Assembly: GCF_932274485.2 (NCBI RefSeq)
Contig: NC_065882.2
Coordinates: forward strand, 32,134,890-32,198,889
Direction of reading: 5' to 3'
Length of the DNA stretch: 64,000 bases
Source: Patella vulgata
Lineage: Eukaryota; Mollusca; Gastropoda; Patellidae
This document shows, piece by piece, positions 45,453 through 55,740 of the stretch. Position 1 is the first letter of the stretch, and each line of letters begins with the position of its first letter. The notes beneath the pieces were generated by a model. That model made no database searches. It was given only the letters and a program-made list of their open reading frames with translations, and had not been told where the DNA came from. The translations under genes were made by a program, and so were the position numbers.

Positions 45453-47853
45453 GATAGGTTGCCAGGCAACGAAATATACACCCACAGGAGCTATATATCG
45501 TCCGGGCGGTCAACAAGAGTTGTCGCCAGGGCTCGAATTAGCGGGCGACGTGGGCGAAATAGTCGCCTAACCCATTGATGACTTCGCCCTAAAAGGCAAT
45601 AGGGCGAAGTTGAAGTCGCCCTCACTTCGCCGTACATTTGTGCAAGGGCGAAGTAGGTAACAGGCATCGATATCAACGGTAAACAAAGCATTTTCAAAAC
45701 AACACAACACATGTTCACATAGTGAGCTTCGAAAGGAAAACTGAAAATTAAACAAGTTGTGAAAAGCAAAACATGTATTAATATTTTGTTTTTCGACTTT
45801 CTCTGTGTTGGCTGTGACAATGTTTAATAGTTTCAATGATAAACATTGTATTTGATGTCAACAGGAAATACAATTCTTTAAAATAAAGCGAAGGAATCGA
45901 ATCATAAATCTCCGTTACAACCGCTGGCTTCGTCCAGAAATAACAGCCAATCAAAAGCTGCGATGGCCAATATGGCGGGGGATACGATATTTTTCATGTA
46001 TTTCTGTCTAAGAATAGACAAAGTACTGAATTGGTTCTCTTTCTTTGAAATAATTTAATAATAAAAAGAATAATAAACATAAAACTTGTGATTGAAAGGT
46101 TGACGAAAGGTGTACATTGTTGTGTCAACATGGTACAGTCAATAAAGAACAACACGTGTGAAAATAGCGTTGGCGTACATTTCGACGGATGGAGATATTA
46201 AAACAATTGTTATCAGAATGATTACAACATGTATTAGAATGTGTTGATAGGTATAACGTCGGGTTGATAATTAAATCTACGTCAATATTATTAGTTCCAC
46301 TAATCTAAACACATAAACGAAAAACAAAGAAGGTAAGTGAGTGGTGTGTCAAAACAATAATTTCATACATTGACATTGTCGTACTACGTAACAATATGAC
46401 TATCCTATTGTGAAAGGTGCTAAAACAATCACACAATAGACCCAGGCAGGACTAGTAATTAAATGTATTTAGGCACGAAAGGGTATAAATATTGACGTAT
46501 TTGATAGAGGGATATCACAAATCTTATTTGTATTGCTAAAGTCAAGTCTGTCTTAGTAGGCCTACTAGTATATGTAATTTATTATCACAGTAATTTTGAT
46601 ACCAGTATAAAGAGTATGATGACATACTGAAATAATGTGTGCAGAAATATGACCTCTCCTTCAAGTCTCCCGATGTCTCCCTCACTTCTCCCTATTCTGT
46701 CTGTAGGGAGAAGTCACTTCTCCCTAAAATTTGTCCCTAGTTTGAGCCCTGGTTGTCGCATATTTTTACTTTTTTCGGTAATGAAACATTTATAATACAT
46801 TAAAATCTGATTAATAGTAACAACTCATTAAGTAATTATCAGAAAACCATTAGGATTTGTTTGGCTTTTAAAAAGTTCTGGCCCATGCTAACGTTTAGTA
46901 TACGAAACTTTTAGCTGTTCAAGTCATAAAGATTCATTGAAAATCAATATACTTGTTCGTCTCAAGACCTTAAACTCTGTGTATCAATCGATGATAACTT
47001 TAGCCTCTAGAGCATCACAAGATTTTTCAAAGTGATCAAGGGCCATAACTTTGGCAGTAATTATCCAAAATCGTTGAAGATCAATATGATTCTTCATCTC
47101 ATGGCCTCAAACACTGTGTATAAATTTAAAGTCAATTGGATATTAACTTTAGCCTCTAGGGCGTCCACAAGATTTTTCAAAGTGATCAAGGGCATAACTC
47201 TGGCAGTAATTATCGGAAATCACTGAAAATCAACAGGCTTCATCGTCTCATAACCTTAAAACCTGTGTACAAATTTAAAGTCAATCGGATATTAACTTTA
47301 GCCTCTATTGATTTTTCAAAGTGATCAAGGGCCATAACTCTGGCAGTAATAATCGGAAATCTCTGAAAATCAATAGGCTTCTTCGTCTCATGACCATAAA
47401 CACTGTGTCTGTATATAAATATAAAGTCAATCGCATATTAACTTTGACCTCTAGAGCGTCCACAAGATTTTTTGAAGCGATCAAGGGCCATAACTCTGGC
47501 AGTAATTATTGGAAATCGCTGAAAATCAATAGACTTCTTCGTCCCATGCCCTTAAACACTGTGTATAAGTTTTTAAAGTCAATCGAATATTAACTTTGAC
47601 CTCTAGAGCATCCACAAGATTTTTTGAAGTGATCAAGGGCCATAACTCCGACAGTAATTATCGAAAATCACTGAAAATCAATAGGCTTCTTCGTCTAATG
47701 ACCTTAAACACTGTATAAAGTCAATCGAATATTAACTTTAGCCTCTAGAGAGTCCACAAGCAATTGTGGACGTCGGACCGACGGCGGCGATGGACGGACG
47801 GACAGGGGGGGCGACGACAATATACAACCACATTTCAATGTGGGCGTATAAAA
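45453..47853 (+). mobile_element. Family A element (A5), split by a hAT transposon
   Basis: The head GATAGGTTGCCAGGCAACGA begins at 45453. A 1225-bp hAT element interrupts it at 45527-46751; the head then continues to about 46930. About seven core units of about 152 bp follow, and the tail is at 47762-47853 (GTGGACGTCGGACC, GACGG repeats, hairpin ending ATGTGGGCGTATAAAA). It is the most complete family A reference in the window apart from the hAT insertion. Confidence 0.9.
45527..46751. mobile_element. hAT-type non-autonomous transposon, 1225 bp
   Basis: The ends CAGGGCTCGAATTAG and, inverted, CAGGGCTCAAACTAG are flanked by the perfect 8-bp direct repeat GTTGTCGC (45519-45526 and 46752-46759). 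CAGGG ends and 8-bp duplications identify hAT. Repeats of GGGCGAAGT/ACTTCGCCC near the left end and of ACTTCTCCCT near the right end are likely subterminal binding motifs. No transposase is encoded. Confidence 0.94.
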
Positions 47854-47856
47854 AGG

Positions 47857-49104
47857 GTAAATCGCTCTCCTGAGAAAATTCACCTGAATCTCTTGAGGAG
47901 AGCTTTATTAGCATTTATGATGAAGACCAGAGATTTTAATCTATTTTGAAACCAACCAGCCAGAATTGGGTCAAATGAGGTCCCGGTAAGAAATAGGATA
48001 GTTCAAAGCTCCTGTTAACTTTAATATAACCAGACTTCAAGAAGTTCAAGTCAATCAAGTAATATTCCTGAATAGATTACTGTCTTCATTTATTTGATGG
48101 ATAAACGGATATCATCACTCTATCGAAATTAGGATTTTTCTACTACGGCCAGTATCAGAAAATGTAATAGCCAAAATAAGCTGATACGACACCATGGCAT
48201 TTCTTGATATTTAAAACACAAATTATTTTTTATGTCTATCACGTAACTTACAAAGTTTTTATTCAATCATGGATGAAAGACAAGCGCCACAATGATCATG
48301 TGACAACCATAATTGAAATTGCTTTATATAAAATAAAATTCTGTAGACTATGCTATAGCCTTAATTAATAAGGAGAATATTTTCAAGAATAACTCCCTAT
48401 CAGCATGTGTATAAAATAAAAATAAACAAAACTAAAACACTATTTAAAACTAAATCTAGCAATGCTGGTTTATTGACCTAATTCCAATCGATGCATGTCA
48501 CGTGTTATCGGGAATCTGAAAGCATTGGACATGCTGACAGAAAAATATAATGTTAATATCTGTTTCTCGGGATCTCCGGTGCTCTATCAGGGATTATTCA
48601 ATGACTATTTAAATTTAACTAACAACGGGTCAGTGAAACCATAAAATTTATTCAATTATTATTTTAATATCTACCTAGAATTTGTACGGATCGAGCGAGT
48701 GTCGAAGTGCGAATCCCAAGATTCACAATCCATGCCGAGCGAGATGTCTTCTTTCGCCACGTGGTTTATTATTTCAAAGGAAACTTACTGGACATAACCA
48801 GCAAGCTTGTATTGTTTTTTTTGCTGAATTATCAAAATTACCATTAAATGTGCTAATTACTCGGATTATGAACCGGATGGCCGATTCTCACTAAGGTATG
48901 ACTGTTATAACTTATTGTAGCCGACCAGCAAGTTGATTATCAATATTGACAGTATTTTTTGTTACCAGTATATTTTTTCTGATTATTTACTTTGAGGGGA
49001 GTCAATTTAGACATCGAGGAGAGCTTTAAAAAGCGCACCTCGACTGACATCCAGGCGCGTCCAGGAGAGCGAGAGTAATCGCGCTCCTTTTACGTGAAGG
49101 CATG
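47857..49104. mobile_element. Second copy of the CAGGCC-ended transposon
   Basis: Matches 7752-8830 in the same orientation with perhaps ten percent difference (AGGTCCCGGTAAGAAA, GATGGATAAACGGATATCAT, GACATCCAGGCGCGTCCAGG). An extra stretch lies near 47900-47960 and another near 48693-48775. The left end is missing where it meets the tail of family A copy A5. The right end reads ACGTGAAGGCATG. Confidence 0.85.
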
Positions 49105-49410
49105 CAATATACGTCCATATGAAAATCTGGCCGAATAAAAAAAGGACTGAACCTATGATGAATTCTAACGTTATTGGTGATGATTTTTTTTTTTTTTTTT
49201 TTTTTTTGCAATAACAAAACGTTATTACAGATGTCCATGCTATAGATTTTTTTTTTCATTAAATTCAAATTAACTTCCAATAATTTAGCGCAAAATTGCG
49301 CTACCCGACGACATAACAATTAGTCTGTAAAGAAATTCTAATTAACTGTCAAACATTCTACGCACAAAGGCGCTACCTGACGAGGTAATGAGATAATTGG
49401 CGGTTAATTA
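49105..49410. other. No gene recognised; poly-T tract
   Basis: Contains a 25-base poly-T run near 49184 and two near-duplicate phrases (AATTGCGCTACCCGACGA and AAGGCGCTACCTGACGA). No coding frame is recognised. Confidence 0.5.
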
Positions 49411-49575
49411 GGGTTTCAAACTGCGTAGCTTGTGTGAAACACTATTGTTTTTGTTCAGATTATTCTTATTAGGCTTTCAGACTTTTGTCTGAAAGACTAT
49501 TGTTTTTACTAAAATTATTATTATTAGGCTTTCAGACTTTTGTCTGAAAGCCTATTGAGATTACTAAAATTATTA
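49411..49575. repeat. Triplicate of a hairpin-plus-TTATTATT module
   Basis: Three consecutive modules of about 55-58 bp, each a hairpin followed by CTATTG and an ATTATTATT run. The third hairpin (49526-49553) is a perfect 12-bp stem AGGCTTTCAGAC with a TTTT loop. The second (49472-49497) has one mismatch. The first (49411-49438, GTTTCA...TGAAAC) has other stem bases. Confidence 0.85.
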
Positions 49576-49720
49576 TTATTATTTACCACGGACCCTTATT
49601 TCTCAGTCCCTGTAAGAGATTCCGATCTGGAATCTAATTTTCTATTGGGAAACCATGTGGTGGTTACTCCATAAACTATTTTTGAAACTTCTGTGCCAGG
49701 GAATATTTTACTTTTTTACA
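49576..49720. repeat. Dispersed repeat shared with 50925-51065
   Basis: GGGAAACCATGTGGTGG, TTTTTGAAACTTCTGTGC and flanking phrases occur here and at 50975-51030 in the same order. In both places the block follows an ATTATTATT-rich border, so both look like 5' ends of one repeat family. Confidence 0.75.
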
Positions 49721-49929
49721 TTTGATTAGCAGTTTCCAGAAAAATTGTGTAAGAATGCTAATCAATTGTATAATTGAGTAGCAAAATTTACCAATTGATT
49801 AGCAGTTTTTTAGTATGTAATAGAATTCTTATTTCACATAATTATGTGACAATAATAACAATACCCATATTATTTGTATTACCAAACTGTTGTTTATATT
49901 TATATATAAAATAAAAATAAAAAGTATGT

Positions 49930-50135
49930 GATTCCTGATTGTATCTGCTTTAAGTGATTTGCCAGTTAAACCGTCAATAAAACAGCGACTAAAGTTTCGC
50001 ATAATATTTATCTTCGACTCATGTCTTTTGCACAAGCCACATGTTATTCTTTGTACGAAACCTGGACATTCTTTATTTACTTCATACTCTAGCCAGATCT
50101 TTTCTGGGTCATATTTCTTCACCCAATCTTGAACT
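49930..50135 (-). pseudogene. ZNF862/hAT-type N-terminal zinc-finger exon, fragment
   Basis: The minus-strand sequence reads WVKKYDPEKIWLEYEV, then ITCGLCKRHESKI and MRNFSRCFIDGLTGKSLKAD, ending TIRNH. This spacing (C-x2-C, a conserved RNFSxxFxxG core, then a His) is that of the N-terminal zinc-binding domain found in ZNF862/C17orf113-like proteins, which derive from hAT transposases. A possible splice acceptor (AAAATTAG) precedes the first residues near 50135. After the last His the frame runs into low-complexity sequence, and no further domain is found, so this is either one exon of a gene outside view or a broken transposase fragment. Confidence 0.5.
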
Positions 50136-50866
50136 TGCTAATTTTAATGTCGAATTTGAAGACAGAACACTATCATGTGTTTGACTTGCCATCTTGAATT
50201 TCGCGAAGTACCCTCGATCATCCGGTAATTTTATCTTGTAGTGTTTTGAATGTCTGTCTTGACGACTGTGACTACCACAGATATAGAAAGTATGTAGTGT
50301 TGTAGCTAGTAATTTGTAATCTCTATCATCAAAACCTTTTACGTCTATAAATAGCAGACGAAAACATGTACTGCTCTCGTTCCACTGGACCGTTGCAGAG
50401 GCACGTAAAGAGTCTTGATGATATAGACAATAAAATTGCGAGATTTGAGATTTGTTTTATGATACTGAATGGTTTTAAAGTGAAAATTTATTTTCAAAAC
50501 TTTGATTCGCGCTGAAGCAGGGTTTTATGCTAATAATGCTAATCAAATATGAATTTGATTCGCAAAATCGGACGTTTGAGTCGCAAATTGAGATACAAAC
50601 CCGGTTAAAATATTCCCTGTTCTGCGGAGACCGGAAGTGGCCAAGTTTGGTAATTTTTTCCGGAATTGAAAATCGGCCATGGTTTCGTCAATTCTTTACC
50701 TATTTTCAAACAAATGACATTTTCGGAAACCCCGAATCTTTTCCGAAATAATGGCTATCTCACATTTTTCAATTTCGAACATTCATCTATGGCTTTTGTT
50801 GTTCGAATTTTGACAAATTCGAAAAATGGGCTATTGTATGTCACACTTCCTGTCTGATTCCTGAAA
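50136..50866. other. No gene recognised
   Basis: Several small frames but no recognisable product. The last part (from about 50820) is the border of the repeat listed next. Confidence 0.5.
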
Positions 50867-51065
50867 GCCGGTTCAGTGCTGCTTGCAGGTCTAGTTATTA
50901 TTATTATTTTTTTTTTCCGCGGGAGCCTATTTCTCCATGATCGAAAACAGATATCAATCTGGAACCAAATTTTCTTTCGGGAAACCATGTGGTGGCTACT
51001 TGATAAAACAATTTTGAAACTTCTGTGCATACCGGAAGTAACCGAATTTTGTACTTTTTTCAAGC
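50822..51065. repeat. Dispersed repeat, border shared with 59774-59865
   Basis: GGGCTATTGTATG, CTGTCTGATTCCTGAAAGCC and GCTTGCAGGTCTAGTTATT occur here and at 59774-59855. Beyond the ATTATTATT run the two copies differ: this one continues with the body shared with 49576-49720, the other with the 59874 repeat. One border joined to two bodies suggests a modular family. Confidence 0.75.
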
Positions 51066-51216
51066 AATTTCAACAACGATCCGGAAAACGGAAATAATGA
51101 TAGATATTTCGAAATAAATGCAAAAAATGGGTGTTTTGGGGAAAAACTCGATTTCTCTGTCCAATATGAATGGATTAAACGAATTAAGCTTTCGTTGAGT
51201 GGCCCGAGGAATGGAC

Positions 51217-52507
51217 CAGTGATGGGATTTTACCCGTATATTCCGGGAATATGCCCGATCGGACATCAAGACATGGTGAATAATATTCAAATTCCAAAAT
51301 TAATATAGTGTACTGAGTGTATAACTACCGTGCAACCCGATTATTGTTGAGAATAGGCTGGATTGATTAGGTAATCAAGTGATCGACTATTTATCGTCTA
51401 CACACCTACCTTGATTAACTACTTATTCTGCCTTGATTGGCTGACTTAATTCTTTATCGGACAATTCATCAAGTCAATCCTGAACAGAAGTCATTGCTTC
51501 TCCTTTGTCAGACGATATATCAATCCAATAAGAGTGATTATAAACTTCATCTGATTAACCTGTGATTTCTCCATTGTCTCACGTTTTAATCTCCTTTGTG
51601 TCGGACAATAACACGTAGAAATTAGTCATATATGTCACATATCCTGATAACATATAACACCTCAAATCAACATACATTGTATCCGATAACTTGTCTGTCA
51701 TATATTTTCGGTGGCAGCCGAAGTTAAATAAAGATATTTCACACACACGAATATGGCGCTTATATAGTTCAGTAATTAAAATGAAAGTACAAATCTCGCG
51801 AGACACGTGAAATGAAGAGATGTATACATGCCGAATGCAATACGCCTGATATCCGAGAAAAGATTCTATTTTGATGGCATATTGTCGGATTTATGATTAT
51901 ATTTTGAATGGGGTTTATGTCTTTAAATAAATAAATAAACACGCTAAGAAATGTTGACGAATATTTCGATTGGAATGACGTAAGTAGTTAATTGTTTTAG
52001 ACGATAGCGCGTGCTACAGTCGAATGCAATTGTTTAGCAGTTGGTGTCACTCGCTCGTTGTATTAGAGCGTCGTTAACTACGGTTTACGGCCAAATAAAT
52101 TTCGGGATGTCATTTTTTTACCTTCCGTATATAAATCGAAACGGAGTATCAGACGAATGTCGGACTTTGCTGAAAAATGTACCGACATATGACCCGAAAA
52201 ATACGGTAATTTTGGGGGAGTTTGAAACAGATCGGCAGCAGTTGGCATGCTACCATTCTATAGTATTACGATGTCATGTAATTTTGTAGGAATATTATTG
52301 ACATAAATTTGAATACCGTACGGGTTTTAACCATGAAATATAACGAGGTGCACCTATTTTATTTTACATATGAATTTGAATATATTTTGTTGACACGTGA
52401 TTCTTAATTGTGTTTTGAAAACGTCTGCTTAAATTACGATAAGAGTTATGCCCCTTTATTTTCGGGAAAAAATGTCTGACAAGAATTTTTTTGAAATCCC
52501 ATCACTG
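51217..52507. mobile_element. hAT-type non-autonomous transposon, 1291 bp
   Basis: The ends CAGTGATGGGATTT (51217) and AAATCCCATCACTG (to 52507) are perfect inverted repeats apart from extra T/A residues inside. They are flanked by the perfect 8-bp direct repeat GAATGGAC (51209-51216 and 52508-52515). Internal frames (for example 52041-52289) match no transposase. Confidence 0.93.
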
Positions 52508-52760
52508 GAATGGACTGTTGTATGATGCCCAATTTATACGGATACTATGACCAAGCAGCAAAATATGACAAGCTGAAAATCAAGTATTTTCTGATTTGGA
52601 GCGTTTTCGTGAAAAAATGTCCGACAAGAAATTTTTTGAAATCCCATCACTGGAATGGACTGTTGTATGATGCCCAATTTATACGGATACTATGACCAAG
52701 CAGCAAAATATGACAAGCTGAAATTCAAGTATTTTCTGATTTGGAGCGTTTTTGGAGGCC
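52508..52760. repeat. 145-bp tandem duplication of the hAT end plus flank
   Basis: The 145 bp at 52508-52652 contain about 100 bp of flanking DNA and then another copy of the right end of the hAT element (TGTCCGACAAGAAATTTTTT to ATCCCATCACTG). The same flanking DNA follows again at 52653-52753. The two flank copies differ by about one base. Confidence 0.9.
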
Positions 52761-53462
52761 TTTATCTCAAAAACTTAACCTACAATTTTTTTTTAACTTT
52801 CTCTATCGAGAGTCCATTCGATAGTCTTGAACATGAAGCCATCCAATAAGACTTTGAAATGTCTGGAATAGGATAACCAGCGGCTGCCAGGCAGGATACG
52901 CCCACATTTTTGAGAGATTGATACAGAAGCGATTTTTCGTAAAATCAGGGGCCATAATTCAGGAAGTTACGGTCCGATATGCACGAATATCGAAAGGAAC
53001 CAAGATCTTTGGATTATAAACTTACATTTCAAGTTTCAACAAAATCGGATAAAAATTGTGACCTCTATAGGGTCCACACCCTTGATATACCATATTTTTA
53101 TGCTAATTGAGAACGAACGGTGGCCATTTTGTCTGTCAATTTTGGGTGGATTTTCACGAAAATTCGAACTCCGCTGTCCTTAGGGTGTAACGGTAATATA
53201 ATAATGCGTTTTTTTAAATCAGATAAAAATTATGACCTCTAATGGGTCCACAATCTAAAAACGTGATTTTTCGTACAATCAGGGGCCATAATTCAGGAAG
53301 TTACAGTCCGATATGCGCGAATATCGAAAGGAACCCAGATCCTTGGGTTATAAACTTACATTTCAAGTTTCAACAATATCGGATAAAAATTGTGACCTCT
53401 ATAGGGTCCCCAACCTTGATATACCATATTTTTACACTATTTGAGAACGAACGGCAGCCATG

Positions 53463-54373
53463 TAATGTACACGTGTGTGAAATGGCTTTATTCAATATCC
53501 GCTTCAACCGAAATGAATTGGGCGACATTTAAAGTAGATGTATATTGTCACAGCGGAGAGTTGTCGCCGATTAACACAGACAGACTAAGAATATAGTCCC
53601 AAAAATGGCGCGTTTCTGACCACATGACTTACCGTTAAGCGCCCAGTGGAGTGGATCGAGTGCTCTATGAATGATTGATTTAGATTAACTGAAGCTGCAA
53701 GCTCATCGTATGACGTATATAATTTAAAGTTTGGATTTTATAGCAGCCAATAATTGATGGATTACATCTAAGTTATAGACGAAGATGTAATGATACGTTG
53801 TAAAAAAATTGTAAGTTGTTCATTGTTGCATACATTTTGGCTGACGTTATATGCATGTACAGTGAGTTAAAAAAAAATCCTAACCGATACAGAATGCCGG
53901 TAAATGTTTTTCCCGAGATTACCGAACTCATTTTGTTGTTATTCAAACCGGCCTGTACATTATACATGTACACGTTTTCACGGCAGCATTACTATATTAC
54001 AACTCCTTCAATATAAACATTTCGTTAAAATCTGAACAACGCATGTGAAATTGGATGTTCGGCAACAGAATTGAATACCTGGCGTAATTGGACACCTTGA
54101 CTAATTTTAATCACAACTCGGGAAATTGAACGGTCCAACTAATTATTGAACAGTCGTGAAAATTAAGCGGGACGCTTATAATTACACACGTGTCGACAAA
54201 CTAAACACTAGTTAATTAACGCTTGGTAATCAAAATTGCACGTCGAGATTTAAGTTGTATACAAGGACAAATTGAATGCTATTAGGCCAAATTCAATGAT
54301 ATTTATGAATAATTCTACATAGATTAGATAACGCTATTTAACCGAGATTCCACGGTACCAGTCGTATAGTGTC
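53463..54373. other. Foreign segment replacing part of the F array
   Basis: The array breaks off after GAACGAACGGCAGCCAT and resumes at GGGTCCACAAGCTAAAAACG about 0.91 kb later, with roughly half a unit missing. The inserted DNA has no recognisable ends, duplication or gene, so it may be an insertion with deletion, or ancestral sequence. Confidence 0.6.
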
Positions 54374-54522
54374 GGGTCCACAAGCTAAAAACGCGATTTT
54401 TCGTACAATCAGGGCCCATAATTCAAGATTACGGTCCGATGTACGGTAATATCGAAAGGAACCGAGATCTTTGGGTTTTAAACTTACATTTCAAGTTTCA
54501 ACAAAATTGGATTAAAATTGTG

Positions 54523-55740
54523 GGAGCAGGTCGTTTCATCCCACTACCGGTTCATCTCGGGCTGTTTCATCCCAAATTTACACGGGTCCTTTCATCCCAC
54601 TTATATCGGGTCGTTTCATCCCACAAATTTAAAAACCGATATTACATGAATTTTTAATATTTTATTTATACACAACATGCCAATGCAATTTTATCATGAA
54701 TAGTGTCCAACTCCTTCTTTTGCATACGCCTTGGCTTATTTTCCGAATATTTCATTTATACGATGTCAATGCAATTTTAATATGAATAGTGTCCAACTTC
54801 TTTCTTTGTATATGCTTTAGTTTATTTTCCGAATCCACACCAATTCTCGACACTAATTTCACTAAAATTACATTGCTTACAATCGAGCGATGCTCATAAC
54901 AAAACATTCGACTATACACTGTATAGTCATTTGCATGCATGTTGGTTTCACTATAACAGGATTGCCAGTGATATAACAGATCAAAGGATAAAATTGCACG
55001 TATTTCGATACGTGTTATCTTTAGATGTTCAGACTACCTGGCGTCTCAAATAACCCAACGTTAAAAGAAAGCATGCAGTGTCCACCTTACAACACAATGT
55101 GTTACGATTCGCATTTTGGTATTCTAAATGAATTCTTATTCGGATTTCTTATATTTGTAGATGTTTAGTTTCATTTCGTGTACGGAAATTAAATCAACGA
55201 TCAGTTTTAAAATTAATTATGGTTTCGAAATAATATCAATCTAATTTGTCTTATTTAAAAGGAGTTCCTGCGCAATTTAGTTGATTATTTGGTAATACGT
55301 AGAGTCCGTGATGTATTTTTGGCGAGTGATTCAGCTGTCAATATGTAATTATAAAACACCTTTTTATACAGAAGATAAATGATGTTAGACATCATAAACT
55401 AACAAACAATACGAGTACACTTTATTACAAAACCATCGGTGAACTAATCTAAAATCATAACGGAAATTAACTAACAATACAAATAAACAATACGAATATA
55501 CAGCGGTGAACTAATCTCGGCCGGTAATCAACAAAAATCGACGAGTAAAACTTATTTATTCCATACATTATTGTTTACTTAACAATAAGTAAGTGTTTAA
55601 CAGTTTATTTAACGATAAGTACAACTCAGGTAATCGACTGCTATTATAATAACAAGGGGGATGAAACAGCCCGATAAAAATTCAGGTTGGGATGAAACAG
55701 CCCGGGGTGAAAAGGTTGTGGGATGAACTGACCCGCATCC
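54523..55740. mobile_element. Non-autonomous transposon with CATCCC repeats, 9-bp duplication
   Basis: 1218 bp flanked by the perfect 9-bp direct repeat AAAATTGTG (54514-54522 and 55741-55749), which is sequence of the surrounding 333-bp unit. The ends GGAGCAGGTCGTTTCATCCC and, inverted, GGATGCGGGTCAGTTCATCC are imperfect terminal repeats. Four to five copies of CGGGTCGTTTCATCCCAC-like motifs lie inside the left end and two in inverted form (GGGATGAAACAGCCCG) inside the right end. A 9-bp duplication points to the Mutator-like superfamily. The interior is related to the repeat at 28.9-29.9 kb. No transposase. Confidence 0.9.

Noticed and set aside
52041-52289. 82-codon ORF inside the hAT-type element as a transposase
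   Set aside because: It has no hAT catalytic or zinc-finger motif and is far too short.
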